Counted from the first letter of the stretch, positions 1 through 6,987 are shown. The stretch is DNA of 11,480 nt from Cyclobacteriaceae bacterium (GCA_019751475.1 JAIENH010000124.1:1-11480), one strand, 5' to 3'. Made by a program: numbers and translations. Notes: generated by a model from the sequence alone, not told the origin.

Positions 1-189
1 GAATATTCATTCGCAAGATTAAATTCTATGAGAAAGGGAACTATCCAAGTAATCGGCCCCATTGAAAGCGATGAGAAAGATGTGCTTGTTATTGGAGGAC
101 TTATTGCTGGCTGGATTAGCTTCTATCGGTTAATACTTATGTTGCCTTCCCTGGGGATAATAGGCTTTCTAGTGTCAAGATTTACTTAG
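1..189 (+). CDS. C-terminal end of an unknown, probably membrane-anchored protein (partial)
   Basis: Frame 1 is open from the window edge to a TAG at 187-189, giving 62 residues with no start of its own required. The last 30 or so residues are strongly hydrophobic (GGLIAGWISFYRLI, then LMLPSLGIIGFLVSRF), suggesting one or two membrane helices or a hairpin at the C-terminus. The preceding stretch (KGTIQVIGPIESDEKD) is polar. An internal ATG at 28-30 could start a 53-residue protein, but the open frame upstream makes a truncated longer gene more likely. It ends 14 bp before the prenyltransferase start on the same strand, so the two may be co-transcribed. I do not recognise the family. Reality of the frame is moderately supported; function is unknown. 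Confidence 0.5.
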   Translation, partial: EYSFARLNSMRKGTIQVIGPIESDEKDVLVIGGLIAGWISFYRLILMLPSLGIIGFLVSRFT

Positions 190-203
190 CTTACGCAACT
201 CAC

Positions 204-1043
204 ATGCGTCTTGGCTTTTTGCAGTCTCTCTTTCGTCTCACCCGCTTCTGGAACCTGCTGATTATCGGGTTAACGCAATACTGTACAGCCGGCTTCCTTA
301 TTTCTCCCGACACGATTTTTGATATCCGACTGTTTTTACTGGCAACGTCCACGATTTTGATTGCCGCGGCAGGGTACATCATCAACGACTACTACGATGT
401 AAAAATTGATCTCGTCAACAAACCCGGCCGCGTGGTGATCGGTAAAGAGTTGTCAAGGCGATCAGCCATTTTGTTGCACTCTGCTTTGTCGATTATGGGC
501 GTGGAGATGGGTGTACTACTGGATTGGAAGATTGGCCTGCTGAATTTCGCATCGGCTTTTTTGCTTTGGGTGTACTCCAATGCATTGAAGCGAATGCCCT
601 TTATCGGGAACGTGACAGTTGCTTTTCTTACCGGGTTGTCGGTACTGATTGTCAACGTGCTCTATCCACCACTGTTCTCGTTGGTCTGGGTGTATGCTCT
701 ATTTGCTTTTTTTATCACGCTGGTGCGCGAGATTATCAAAGACATAGAAGACCTCAAGGGCGACACCACCTTTGGCTGCCGTACGCTGCCTATCGTGTGG
801 GGCATCCTTGGCACAAAACAATTTATTTTCCTGCTACTTGCAGCTTTTGTAATTACCGTATGGTTGATCCATTTGTTCGTTGCACCGCTTCCCATTCTAT
901 TCTTTTGTGGCTTTTTATTCCTTCCACTGGGCATACTTCTAGTATGGCTCATCCGGGCGGATACTGTACGCGATTTTTATTTGCTCAGCCAGTTTTGCAA
1001 AGTGATCATGCTGGCCGGCATCGTGAGCATGGCGGTTTTGTAG
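204..1043 (+). CDS. UbiA-family prenyltransferase (geranylgeranylglycerol-phosphate geranylgeranyltransferase-like)
   Basis: A 279-residue integral membrane protein of the UbiA superfamily, which transfers a polyprenyl chain from a prenyl diphosphate to an acceptor inside the membrane. The two Asp-rich motifs that bind Mg-diphosphate are visible: NDYYDVKID at residues 61-69 and REIIKDIEDLKGD at 175-187. Around them lie about eight to nine hydrophobic segments, as expected. Length matches the family. In Bacteroidota, relatives like this are usually annotated as the enzyme that adds the second geranylgeranyl group to geranylgeranylglyceryl phosphate. That substrate assignment is from family knowledge and cannot be read from the motifs; a quinone or other lipid acceptor is possible. 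The ATG at 204 is chosen because homologues begin shortly before the (F/I)RL.R..NLLI.. segment seen at residues 10-21. No Shine-Dalgarno is present. purN follows 40 bp downstream on the same strand. Confidence 0.85.
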   Translation: MRLGFLQSLFRLTRFWNLLIIGLTQYCTAGFLISPDTIFDIRLFLLATSTILIAAAGYIINDYYDVKIDLVNKPGRVVIGKELSRRSAILLHSALSIMGVEMGVLLDWKIGLLNFASAFLLWVYSNALKRMPFIGNVTVAFLTGLSVLIVNVLYPPLFSLVWVYALFAFFITLVREIIKDIEDLKGDTTFGCRTLPIVWGILGTKQFIFLLLAAFVITVWLIHLFVAPLPILFFCGFLFLPLGILLVWLIRADTVRDFYLLSQFCKVIMLAGIVSMAVL

Positions 1044-1083
1044 TTCGTATTATTTCTTCTATTGTTGCGATTCATTTGCAAAA

Positions 1084-1668
1084 ATGATCACCGAAAAAAA
1101 AATTAAGCTCGCCTTGTTCGCGTCTGGAAGTGGCACCAATGCAGAAACAATCATTCGGTATTTTCGCCATCATTCAGACATAGAGGTTGTTTTACTGTTG
1201 AGCAATAATCCTTCGGCAGCGGCACTGGAAAAAACCCAACGCCTTGGCATCCCGACTGTAGTATTCAATGGTCAGCAATTCCGCGAAAGCGATTTTGTAT
1301 TAAATCATTTGCGAAATCAAGAAGCCACTCATCTCGTGCTTGCAGGATTTTTATGGCTTGTTCCCGCCAACTTGTTACACGCATTTCCGAATTGCATTAT
1401 CAATATTCACCCAGCCTTGTTGCCAAAGTTTGGTGGCAAGGGAATGTATGGACGCAAGGTGCATGAAGCCGTGAAGGCAGCCGGTGAAAAAGAAACGGGC
1501 ATCACCATTCATGAAGTAAACGAACATTTTGACGAGGGCCGCATTCTTTTTCAAACCGCCTGCCGCCTCGAAACCACCGACACCGTAGAGATGATTGCCA
1601 AAAAAGTACAAGCGTTGGAACATACGCACTATCCGCTGGTAATCGAGCGGTGGGCTACGGCCTCCTGA
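1084..1668 (+). CDS. purN: Phosphoribosylglycinamide formyltransferase (GAR transformylase)
   Basis: Cytosolic enzyme of de novo purine synthesis. It transfers the formyl group of 10-formyltetrahydrofolate to glycinamide ribonucleotide. The 194-residue product has the usual length. The phosphate-binding loop ASGSGTN is at residues 13-19. The catalytic triad expected from E. coli PurN (Asn, His, Asp) maps to N107 and H109 in IINIHPALLPKF and D150 in EHFDEGRI. The GKGMYG loop follows at 118-123. The gene starts 40 bp after the UbiA-family gene, and an imperfect TAnnTTTG-like box (TTCATTTG, 1071-1078) lies 5 bases before the ATG, so it may have its own weak promoter. It runs tail to tail against the thioesterase gene with a 24 bp gap that holds a short inverted repeat. 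Confidence 0.95.
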   Translation: MITEKKIKLALFASGSGTNAETIIRYFRHHSDIEVVLLLSNNPSAAALEKTQRLGIPTVVFNGQQFRESDFVLNHLRNQEATHLVLAGFLWLVPANLLHAFPNCIINIHPALLPKFGGKGMYGRKVHEAVKAAGEKETGITIHEVNEHFDEGRILFQTACRLETTDTVEMIAKKVQALEHTHYPLVIERWATAS

Positions 1669-1674
1669 TGGTTC

Positions 1675-1692
1675 GCAAGTAGATTCACTTGC
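1675..1692. terminator. Short inverted repeat between convergent genes, possible bidirectional terminator
   Basis: GCAAGT (1675-1680) and ACTTGC (1687-1692) form a 6 bp stem with a 6-base loop in the 24 bp gap between purN and the thioesterase gene. The position fits a shared terminator, but neither side has a clear run of T, so this is a weak call. Confidence 0.35.
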
Positions 1693-2145
1693 TTATGCCT
1701 TAGGTTTTAAAACAATTGATTCGAAGTCAGTTGCTTTAGGAAAGTCATCAAAAATCTTCCGCACATAGCTGTCGGGCACGGCCAGCTTGCGCTTAACGAT
1801 GTGAATCCAGGCACCATCTAAGTTGATGATTGCGCTCAGCGTACCATCCTCTTTGTAAAAATGGTGGCGGATGCTCCATCGGGCAAAATCGGCCGTGGCT
1901 CGAGTCACTACCATATCCACCGTTACCCGGTCTTCAAATTTGATTTCGCGCTTGAACACAGCCTCCTCGCGAAACAAAATAGGGCCGATGTGCAATTCTT
2001 CAAATTTCAGGTTGGTGAGTCCGTGTTGTGAAAAGCAAGCGATGCGCACCGTGGCACCATAGTCGTAGTAGGCCGAGTGGCGCAGGTGGCGGTTTTGATC
2101 AATATCTGACCAACGCACCTGGATGGGAAGTGAGAATTTTTGCAT
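1693..2145 (-). CDS. Acyl-CoA thioesterase, hotdog fold (4-hydroxybenzoyl-CoA thioesterase/YbgC-like)
   Basis: A 150-residue cytosolic protein predicted to hydrolyse an acyl-CoA thioester; the substrate is unknown. The N-terminal segment RWSDIDQNRHLRHSAYYDYG (residues 11-30) is the family signature, with D16 at the position of the catalytic Asp of 4-hydroxybenzoyl-CoA thioesterase. The later strands (FKREIKFEDRVTVDM, and TADFARWSIRHHFY) fit the hotdog sheet. The frame is open upstream to 2343, but the ATG at 2143-2145 is chosen because it sits just before the conserved core. An earlier start would also overlap the divergent transporter gene. A TACCTTTG box on the minus strand lies 38 bases before this ATG. 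The usual G-H in the signature is replaced by R-H (R19-H20), a small deviation. It diverges from the symporter gene across 70 bp. Confidence 0.85.
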   Translation of the reverse strand: MQKFSLPIQVRWSDIDQNRHLRHSAYYDYGATVRIACFSQHGLTNLKFEELHIGPILFREEAVFKREIKFEDRVTVDMVVTRATADFARWSIRHHFYKEDGTLSAIINLDGAWIHIVKRKLAVPDSYVRKIFDDFPKATDFESIVLKPKA

Positions 2146-2183
2146 ACGTCCTGAAATTCCAATAACGGTTTGGTTATCCGCGG

Positions 2184-2191
2184 CAAAGGTA
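2184..2191 (-). promoter_or_regulatory. Candidate Bacteroidota -7 promoter box for the thioesterase gene
   Basis: The minus strand reads TACCTTTG, an exact match to TAnnTTTG, ending 38 bases before the thioesterase ATG. This gives an expected leader of about 30 bases. No convincing TTTG -33 element is present at the ideal spacing. Confidence 0.4.
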
Positions 2192-2215
2192 TCATCTTCA
2201 TTCAACGTTATTGCC

Positions 2216-3070
2216 ATGCAAACATCAGCCGCTACCACCCTTTTCATGCCCATTGCCCTCGGCATCATTATGCTGGGGCTCGGCCTTTCCCTCACCGTTG
2301 ACGACTTCAAGCGGGTAACGCAATACCCAAAGGCGGTGCTCATCGCACTTTTTTGTCAGATGGTGCTGCTGCCCTTGCTGTGCTTTGCATTGGTAAAAGT
2401 CAGTGGACTTGACCCCATACTGGGCGTAGGTTTGATGCTGCTGGCTGCTTCACCAGGCGGGGCTACCGCCAATTTGTACAGTCACCTTTCTAATGGCGAT
2501 GTAGCGCTGAATATCACGCTCACGGCCATCAACAGCGTACTGACGTTGTTCACGCTGCCATTGATTGTCAATCTTTCTTCTGCGTATTTTCTTGGCGAAG
2601 GGCAATATGTGCCCATGCCTTTTCAAAAAGTAATCGAGGTGTTTGCCATTGTGCTGGTGCCCGTCACGTTGGGCATGTTGCTTAAAAGTAAAGCTCCTGC
2701 CTTTGCCGCCAAGATGGACAAGCCGGTGAAAATCATTTCGGCCCTTGTGCTGGCCATCATCATCGTGTCTATCACCATTCGCGAAAAGCAAGTGCTGGTG
2801 GACTACTTCGGTCAATTGGGCGGGCCGGTGTTGCTCTTTAATGTTCTCAGTATGGTGGTAGGCTACTATGTGCCTCTGCTGATGGGCATTGAGCGAAAAC
2901 AGGCGGTGGCCATTGGTATGGAAATCGGTATTCACAACGGTACGCTGGCCATCTACATCGCACTCAATGTGCTGAACAATTCGATGATGTCTGTGCCACC
3001 CGCGCTCTACGGGCTGCTGATGTTTTTTACCGCAGCCGTCTTTGGGTTTTTAGTGAAAGTGAAAAAGTAA
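2216..3070 (+). CDS. Bile acid:sodium symporter family (BASS/SBF) transporter
   Basis: A 284-residue inner-membrane transporter with about ten hydrophobic helices, of the BASS family (Na+-coupled uptake of organic anions; some bacterial members carry pantoate and other carboxylates). Two family hallmarks are visible: SPGGATANLYSHLSNGD at residues 79-95, including the discontinuous-helix SPGG and the SN-G-D pattern, and EIGIHNGTLA at 236-245, which contains the conserved Glu and Asn of the Na+ site region. The frame extends upstream to 2123. The ATG at 2216 is preferred because the added 31 residues would be polar, unlike the family N-terminus, and would overlap the thioesterase gene. The substrate cannot be inferred from sequence. 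It diverges from the thioesterase gene and ends 8 bp from the convergent small gene at 3079. Confidence 0.88.
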   Translation: MQTSAATTLFMPIALGIIMLGLGLSLTVDDFKRVTQYPKAVLIALFCQMVLLPLLCFALVKVSGLDPILGVGLMLLAASPGGATANLYSHLSNGDVALNITLTAINSVLTLFTLPLIVNLSSAYFLGEGQYVPMPFQKVIEVFAIVLVPVTLGMLLKSKAPAFAAKMDKPVKIISALVLAIIIVSITIREKQVLVDYFGQLGGPVLLFNVLSMVVGYYVPLLMGIERKQAVAIGMEIGIHNGTLAIYIALNVLNNSMMSVPPALYGLLMFFTAAVFGFLVKVKK

Positions 3071-3078
3071 GTCCTGCG

Positions 3079-3225
3079 CTAGTCGAGTACGTTGTGCGTG
3101 ACCCAATACCGGTAGGCCACCAAGGCTTTTTCTACTTTGCCCAATCGCGTAAGATCACGCTTACCAAAACTGGGAAGGATGATTTTGTTTATACGGGCGA
3201 GTATTTGGAAGAGTGTTTTTTTCAT
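3079..3225 (-). CDS. Conserved 48-residue basic small protein of unknown function
   Basis: An ATG at 3223-3225 opens a 48-codon frame ending in TAG at 3079-3081. The product is strongly basic. It begins MKKTLFQILARINKIILPSF, which can form an amphipathic or hydrophobic helix, then has a Lys/Arg-rich middle (GKRDLTRLGKVEKA) and ends AYRYWVTHNVLD. I recall this pattern (MKK.LF.ILA.INK..LPS..K.D...L.K..KA..GYRYWVT...LD) as a small protein conserved across Bacteroidota, sometimes labelled SsrA-binding protein without good reason. Function is unknown; a membrane-surface or RNA/ribosome association is only a guess from charge and shape. It is convergent with the transporter gene (8 bp gap) and lies 78 bp downstream of the frameshifted secreted-protein gene on the same strand. 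Confidence 0.75.
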   Translation of the reverse strand: MKKTLFQILARINKIILPSFGKRDLTRLGKVEKALVAYRYWVTHNVLD

Positions 3226-3303
3226 GGTGGGTGATTTTATGCGAGACTCAATACAGTTAGAAATACAATAAGTCTATTTCATGGTGAGTAACTTAACAAC
3301 TCT
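3226..3303. other. Intergenic gap with a 10-base direct repeat
   Basis: This 78 bp gap contains no gene I can support. TTTCATGGTG occurs at 3277-3286, and also at 3220-3229 across the start of the small gene. The minus strand therefore offers CACCATGAAA twice, but the upstream copy runs straight into a TAG stop. I see no TAnnTTTG box here. Confidence 0.4.
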
Positions 3304-4001
3304 TTAAATCCCAATCTTCTCGCGTTTCGTCCACACTTCGTCTATCGGGTCGCCTTTGCTGCTCGTACCACTGTGCCGCCAGTTGCCCTCCGGTAAACTA
3401 AAAATCAACTCCAGCCTCATCCCCACTCGTGTGTTGTCGCGGGAGAAAAATTCTATTGACTCGGTGTACTTGCCTTCTACCGAAGTGTACGTGCCTCCAC
3501 CGTTCCGAAAAACTCTTTGGTCTCGCTGTTGTAGGCAATCCACTGAAACCGTGTGCCCGAAAGTATCTTCATGGTTTTGCGGGCGCCCGGAGTGATGGTC
3601 TGAAGACCCTTGTCTGTCATGCGGCCGGTAATCAACCACGCTCCTGCCAATACTCCGGGCGCACCCTTGTCCACGCGGGTAAATTCTTGCGTGCCGATCA
3701 TCAATTTTTCTTTTTCTGCGCGAAGGGCAGATGCCTGCTCCACCCCGATGCGGTCAGGTTGGAGGGTATTAAACTCCTGGAGCTCTACGAATTGGTTTTT
3801 ATCCATGCGCCACTGGCCTCCATACGTTCCTGCAAATGTTTTGTCGTTCAGATTATAAACAGATACCGCATACTGTTTGGGTGCGATGATGAGTACGGTG
3901 CGGGCCTCGTCTGTACCGGTTTGCCATGCTCCGGTGATATCAACGGTTTGACCCCAGGCAGGGAGACCGACCGCAAGAAGAATGAATAACAACCATTTCA
4001 T
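3304..4001 (-). pseudogene. Secreted two-domain protein of unknown function, interrupted by a 1-base frameshift
   Basis: The start at 3999-4001 gives an N-terminal signal peptide (MKWLLFILLAVGLPAWGQ, cleavage likely after AWG). Two similar-looking modules follow, one beginning at DITGAW (residues 21-26) and one at LAGAWLITG (118-126), suggesting a duplicated lipocalin-like beta barrel. Frame 1 ends at 3477 after KEFFGTVEARTLR. The neighbouring frame continues the same domain with NGGGTYTSVEGKYTESIEFF and on to SGTSSKGDPIDEVW, ending in TAA at 3304-3306. One missing base in the GG run near 3500-3502 (GGAACGGTGG for an expected GGAACNGGTGG) would restore a protein of about 230 residues. Relatives in Bacteroidota are called membrane or secreted protein; I think the domain is DUF4488-like but am not certain. 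It starts 12 bp after homogentisate dioxygenase on the same strand, so it is probably co-transcribed. It may be a true pseudogene or a sequencing error. Confidence 0.75.
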
Positions 4002-4013
4002 AAGCTAAAAAGA

Positions 4014-5204
4014 TTAGGGTGTGTTGATCTCGTTAAAACCTTCTGCGTGATCTGTCCAACTCATGGGATAGTTCTTGTCCACAAATTCGAGCGCATCGGT
4101 AGTAAGATACAAGGGCTTGAATGTATCCAGCATCACGGCCAGTTCTTTTGTCTCTTTCGCACCAATGCTTTTTTCCACCGTGCCGGGGTGCGGGCCGTGG
4201 GGCAGGCCACCGGGGTGAAGTGTGAATGAGCCTCGCTCAATGCCCCTGCGACTCATAAAATTTCCCTCGGCATAATACAACACTTCATCACTGTCGATGT
4301 TGCTGTGGTTGTACGGGGCCGGGATGGAAAGTGGATGATAGTCAAATAGTCGCGGCACAAACGAGCAGATCACAAAGTTATGCCCTTGGAATGTCTGGTG
4401 TACAGGCGGTGGCTGATGAATGCGCCCCGTGATGGGCTCGAACTCATGCACCGAGAAAGCATACGGCCACAAAAATCCATCCCAACCAACCACATCCAGC
4501 GGACTATAATCGTAGAGATAATGATGCAGGTGCCCCTGCTTTTTTATCTTCATGAGAAACTCCCCCTTGCGATGATCGGGTGTCAACTCATGAGGCGGTC
4601 GGATGTCGCGCTCGCAGTAGGGCGAATGCTCCAGCAACTGGCCCAACTGGTTGCGGTAGCGCTTCACCGTTTCCACCGGTGAGGCTGACTCAATGATGAG
4701 CAAACGCAACGGGCCTTCGTTAAACTCAAGCCGGTAGATCACTGTGCGTGGTATCACTACATAGTCACCTTGACGGAAATCAAGTTTGCCAAATTGCGAG
4801 TAAAGGCTGCCGCTGCCATCGTGCACAAACAATACTTCATCACCTTCGGCATTCTTATAGAAGTAATCCATCGACCGCTTCGTGGGTGAGCAGATGGAAA
4901 GTGAGCAATCGTTATTCATCAACAGCACTTTGCGTGCGCTGAGGTAGTCGTCACCTGTGGCGCCAACTTTTGAAGTGTTTAAGTGAGTCTGCCGCAGGCC
5001 ATAGTCCTCCAGCTTTTTAGGCCCGTATTTCACAGGCTCTTTTAGCTGCTTGATTCGCGTAGGCGGATTGATATGGTACAAAATGGAATAGATGCCCGAA
5101 AATCCTTCAGAGCTGACCACCTCCTCCTTGTACAAACTCCCGTCCGGCTGGCGGAATTGCGTGTGGCGTTTCGGAGGTATATTCCCCAAGCGATGATAAT
5201 ACAT
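4014..5204 (-). CDS. hmgA: Homogentisate 1,2-dioxygenase
   Basis: Cytosolic Fe(II) ring-cleaving dioxygenase of tyrosine and phenylalanine breakdown. It converts homogentisate and O2 to maleylacetoacetate. The 396-residue product is the shorter bacterial form and begins with the typical YYHRLGNIPPKRHTQFRQPD at residues 2-21. The cupin core holds HQTFQGHNFVICSFVPR (269-285), PYNHSNIDSDEVLYY (297-311) and GGLPHGPHPG (332-341). By position the iron ligands should be H300, E307 and H336; this is my mapping, not an alignment. The ATG at 5202-5204 lies at the foot of an imperfect hairpin that could hide the start codon. The gene follows the S41 protease by 57 bp and precedes the secreted protein by 12 bp. 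The other tyrosine-degradation genes (4-hydroxyphenylpyruvate dioxygenase, fumarylacetoacetase) are not in the window. Confidence 0.93.
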   Translation of the reverse strand: MYYHRLGNIPPKRHTQFRQPDGSLYKEEVVSSEGFSGIYSILYHINPPTRIKQLKEPVKYGPKKLEDYGLRQTHLNTSKVGATGDDYLSARKVLLMNNDCSLSICSPTKRSMDYFYKNAEGDEVLFVHDGSGSLYSQFGKLDFRQGDYVVIPRTVIYRLEFNEGPLRLLIIESASPVETVKRYRNQLGQLLEHSPYCERDIRPPHELTPDHRKGEFLMKIKKQGHLHHYLYDYSPLDVVGWDGFLWPYAFSVHEFEPITGRIHQPPPVHQTFQGHNFVICSFVPRLFDYHPLSIPAPYNHSNIDSDEVLYYAEGNFMSRRGIERGSFTLHPGGLPHGPHPGTVEKSIGAKETKELAVMLDTFKPLYLTTDALEFVDKNYPMSWTDHAEGFNEINTP

Positions 5205-5235
5205 AACTCAACCGTGTTAACGGGTTGAAGTTATG
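5202..5235 (-). promoter_or_regulatory. Imperfect hairpin overlapping the hmgA start codon
   Basis: On the minus strand, CATAACTTCAACCCG pairs with CGGTTGAGTTATG around the loop TTAACA. This makes about 13 base pairs with two single-base bulges. The 3' arm ends in the ATG of hmgA (5202-5204), so folding would sequester the start codon. It could instead act as a weak terminator after the S41 gene, but no T run follows. A regulatory role is inference. Confidence 0.45.
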
Positions 5236-5261
5236 AAATCACAATGGATTTTGGCGGGTGC

Positions 5262-6889
5262 TTACAAGCGCCTGCGGTCGAGGTCGGGTATGCGGTCAAA
5301 AAGCCTGATAGCCTGCTGCAATACTTCGTTGGTCTCGTTAAAGATGGGAAAGAAGCCATCGTTGCCCCACACCCTGCGCGCCAGTTGGGCTTTTACATTT
5401 ACCTGAAAAATCGCCTTGTGCCGGTTGAGATCCTTCCAGTCGGCAGGCACTTTGTTGCGCTCACCTACTTTTACCAATCCGGCCAGCATATCATCACTCA
5501 CAACAAAATCCCGATAGAATTTTTCAAAGCCATTTTTCTTCAGCGACTCTTTGTACTTGTCTGCGTATGTGAAGACATACTCTTGAATGGAATTAGAAAT
5601 ATACAGCTCATTGAGGTAGCGACTGTTTTGTGTAGTGTCTAATGGCACAAAGTAATCGGGCATGATGCCGCCCCCACCGTAAACGGAACGGCCGTTTAAT
5701 GTGAGATACTTCAAGGAATCGTTAAACTTGATACTGTCCGAATGAAAAAATTCACCGTGCTTGTAGCGTTGCAGCATGTCTTTAGAATATTCCTCTCCAT
5801 CGCCATACGGCTTTTGTATTGATCTACCGCTGGGCGTATAGTAGCGTGAGATCGTCAACCGAAGCTCTGAACCATCGCTAAGGTCAAAAGGAGACTGCAC
5901 TAATCCCTTGCCAAACGACCTGCGACCAACGACTAGCGCCCGGTCGTTGTCTTGAAGGGCGCCTGCCAAAATCTCAGAAGCAGAAGCGCTACCTTCGTTT
6001 ACTAATACGATGAGATCTCCTTTTTCAAAATCACCTTTGGCAGTAGAGACTGCATCTGAATCGTATTTCGAATCTTTGCCTTTTGTGAAAACAATTTTTT
6101 TGCCTGCCGAAAGAAATTCATCGGCCAGGTCAATGGCCTGATTCATATAGCCGCCCGGGTTGCCTTGCAGGTCGAGTACCAGTTTTTTCATGCCCTGCTT
6201 GCGCAAGCTTTCCATAGCTTTTTGAAACTCTGTAAAAGTAGTTTGTGAAAACCGGTTGACTTTGATATAACCAATCTCCGGATCAATCATGTAAGCCACA
6301 TCTACCGAGTGTTGCGGAATCTTATCGCGAATGATTGTAAACTTAAGCGGCTCACGTTTGTTCTTACTAATTATTCTAGTTTGGCCTCCGTGCCCTTGGG
6401 ACCTTTGAGCAACTTCATCACCTGCGGATTGGTAAGCCCGATATTGGCAATCACTTTATCACCCACTTTCACAATACGATCACCCGGCAGCAGACCGACT
6501 GCCTCCGAAGGGCCTCCGCTCACAGCGGCTACTACCACAAGCGTGTCATGAAAAATATTAAATTCGATACCGATGCCCTCGAAATTGCCTTGCAAGTCTT
6601 CGTTGGCTTCCGTCCGTTGACTGATGGGAATGTAGGCCGAGTGCGGATCCAGTTTATCAAGCATGTGCTGAATGGCCTCGTCCACCAATGCGTCTGTCTT
6701 GGTGGTATCCACGTACTCATTTTTTATGAGCCCAAGTACTTCCTGTAGTTTTTCAATGTCTTCACTGCCACCGCCAGTCGATACTGAAGTGGAATTGATG
6801 CTCGCCCCAATCAGTACCCCTGCGGCCAGGCCGATACATAACACCAGTGGCAGGGCGATTTGGCGCGAATTGTTGTTAATCTCACTCAT
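5262..6889 (-). pseudogene. C-terminal processing peptidase (S41 family), split by a 1-base frameshift
   Basis: Periplasmic serine protease of the CtpA/Prc family, with an N-terminal membrane anchor (residues 11-30 from the ATG at 6887-6889). The 5' part (172 codons, stop TAA at 6371-6373) carries the helical segment DKLDPHSAYIP (78-88) and the PDZ domain (GIGIEF at 105-110, LLPGDRIVKVGDKVI at 133-147). The 3' part continues in the -1 frame from about 6367 (SKNKREPLKFTIIRDKIP) to the stop at 5262. It holds GNPGG, NEGSASASEILAGALQD and SFGKGLVQ. Counting from the ATG at 6297-6299 in that frame, the Ser-Lys dyad is S106 and K131, the 25-residue spacing seen in CtpB. One missing base just after KLE would restore an uninterrupted protein of about 540 residues, normal for the phylum. 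No slippery heptamer is visible. A weak box (CATCTTTG, minus strand, 6916-6923) precedes the start by 26 bases. Either a recent inactivation or a sequence error. Confidence 0.85.
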
Positions 6890-6952
6890 ATACCGATACT
6901 TCCTGTCTAAAACGGCAAAGATGGGGCAAAGTTCACACTCAGCGAAACCATC

Positions 6953-6982
6953 TTGTGGAAAGGAGCCCAATTTTTACCTTTG
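6953..6982 (+). promoter_or_regulatory. Bacteroidota-type promoter for the RIC-like gene
   Basis: TTG at 6953-6955 and TACCTTTG at 6975-6982 are separated by 19 bases, the classic -33/-7 arrangement of Bacteroidota (TTTG, then TAnnTTTG). The box ends 5 bases before the ATG at 6988, so the transcript would start at or within a few bases of the start codon. Confidence 0.65.
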
Positions 6983-6987
6983 CCCTT

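Noticed and set aside
524..1087. Plus-strand open frame of 187 codons overlapping the prenyltransferase
   Set aside because: It is an out-of-frame shadow of the UbiA-family gene; the product lacks membrane helices or motifs.
2450..2935. Minus-strand open frame of 161 codons rich in His, Gln and Arg
   Set aside because: It is antisense to the transporter gene, and its composition is a by-product of hydrophobic codons read backwards.
3220..3286. 10-base direct repeat TTTCATGGTG as a possible operator or recombination scar
   Set aside because: Only two copies 57 bp apart, one of which contains the small gene's start codon; this may be chance and there is no flanking mobile element.
3356..3989. 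Plus-strand open frames opposite the secreted-protein gene
   Set aside because: They show no motifs and no plausible starts, while the minus strand encodes a signal peptide and conserved domain sequence.
6360..6390. Programmed -1 ribosomal frameshift joining the two S41 halves
   Set aside because: The bases at the junction (AAACTAGAATAATTAG on the minus strand) contain no X-XXY-YYZ slippery heptamer, no obvious downstream structure stands out, and S41 proteases are not known to use frameshifting.
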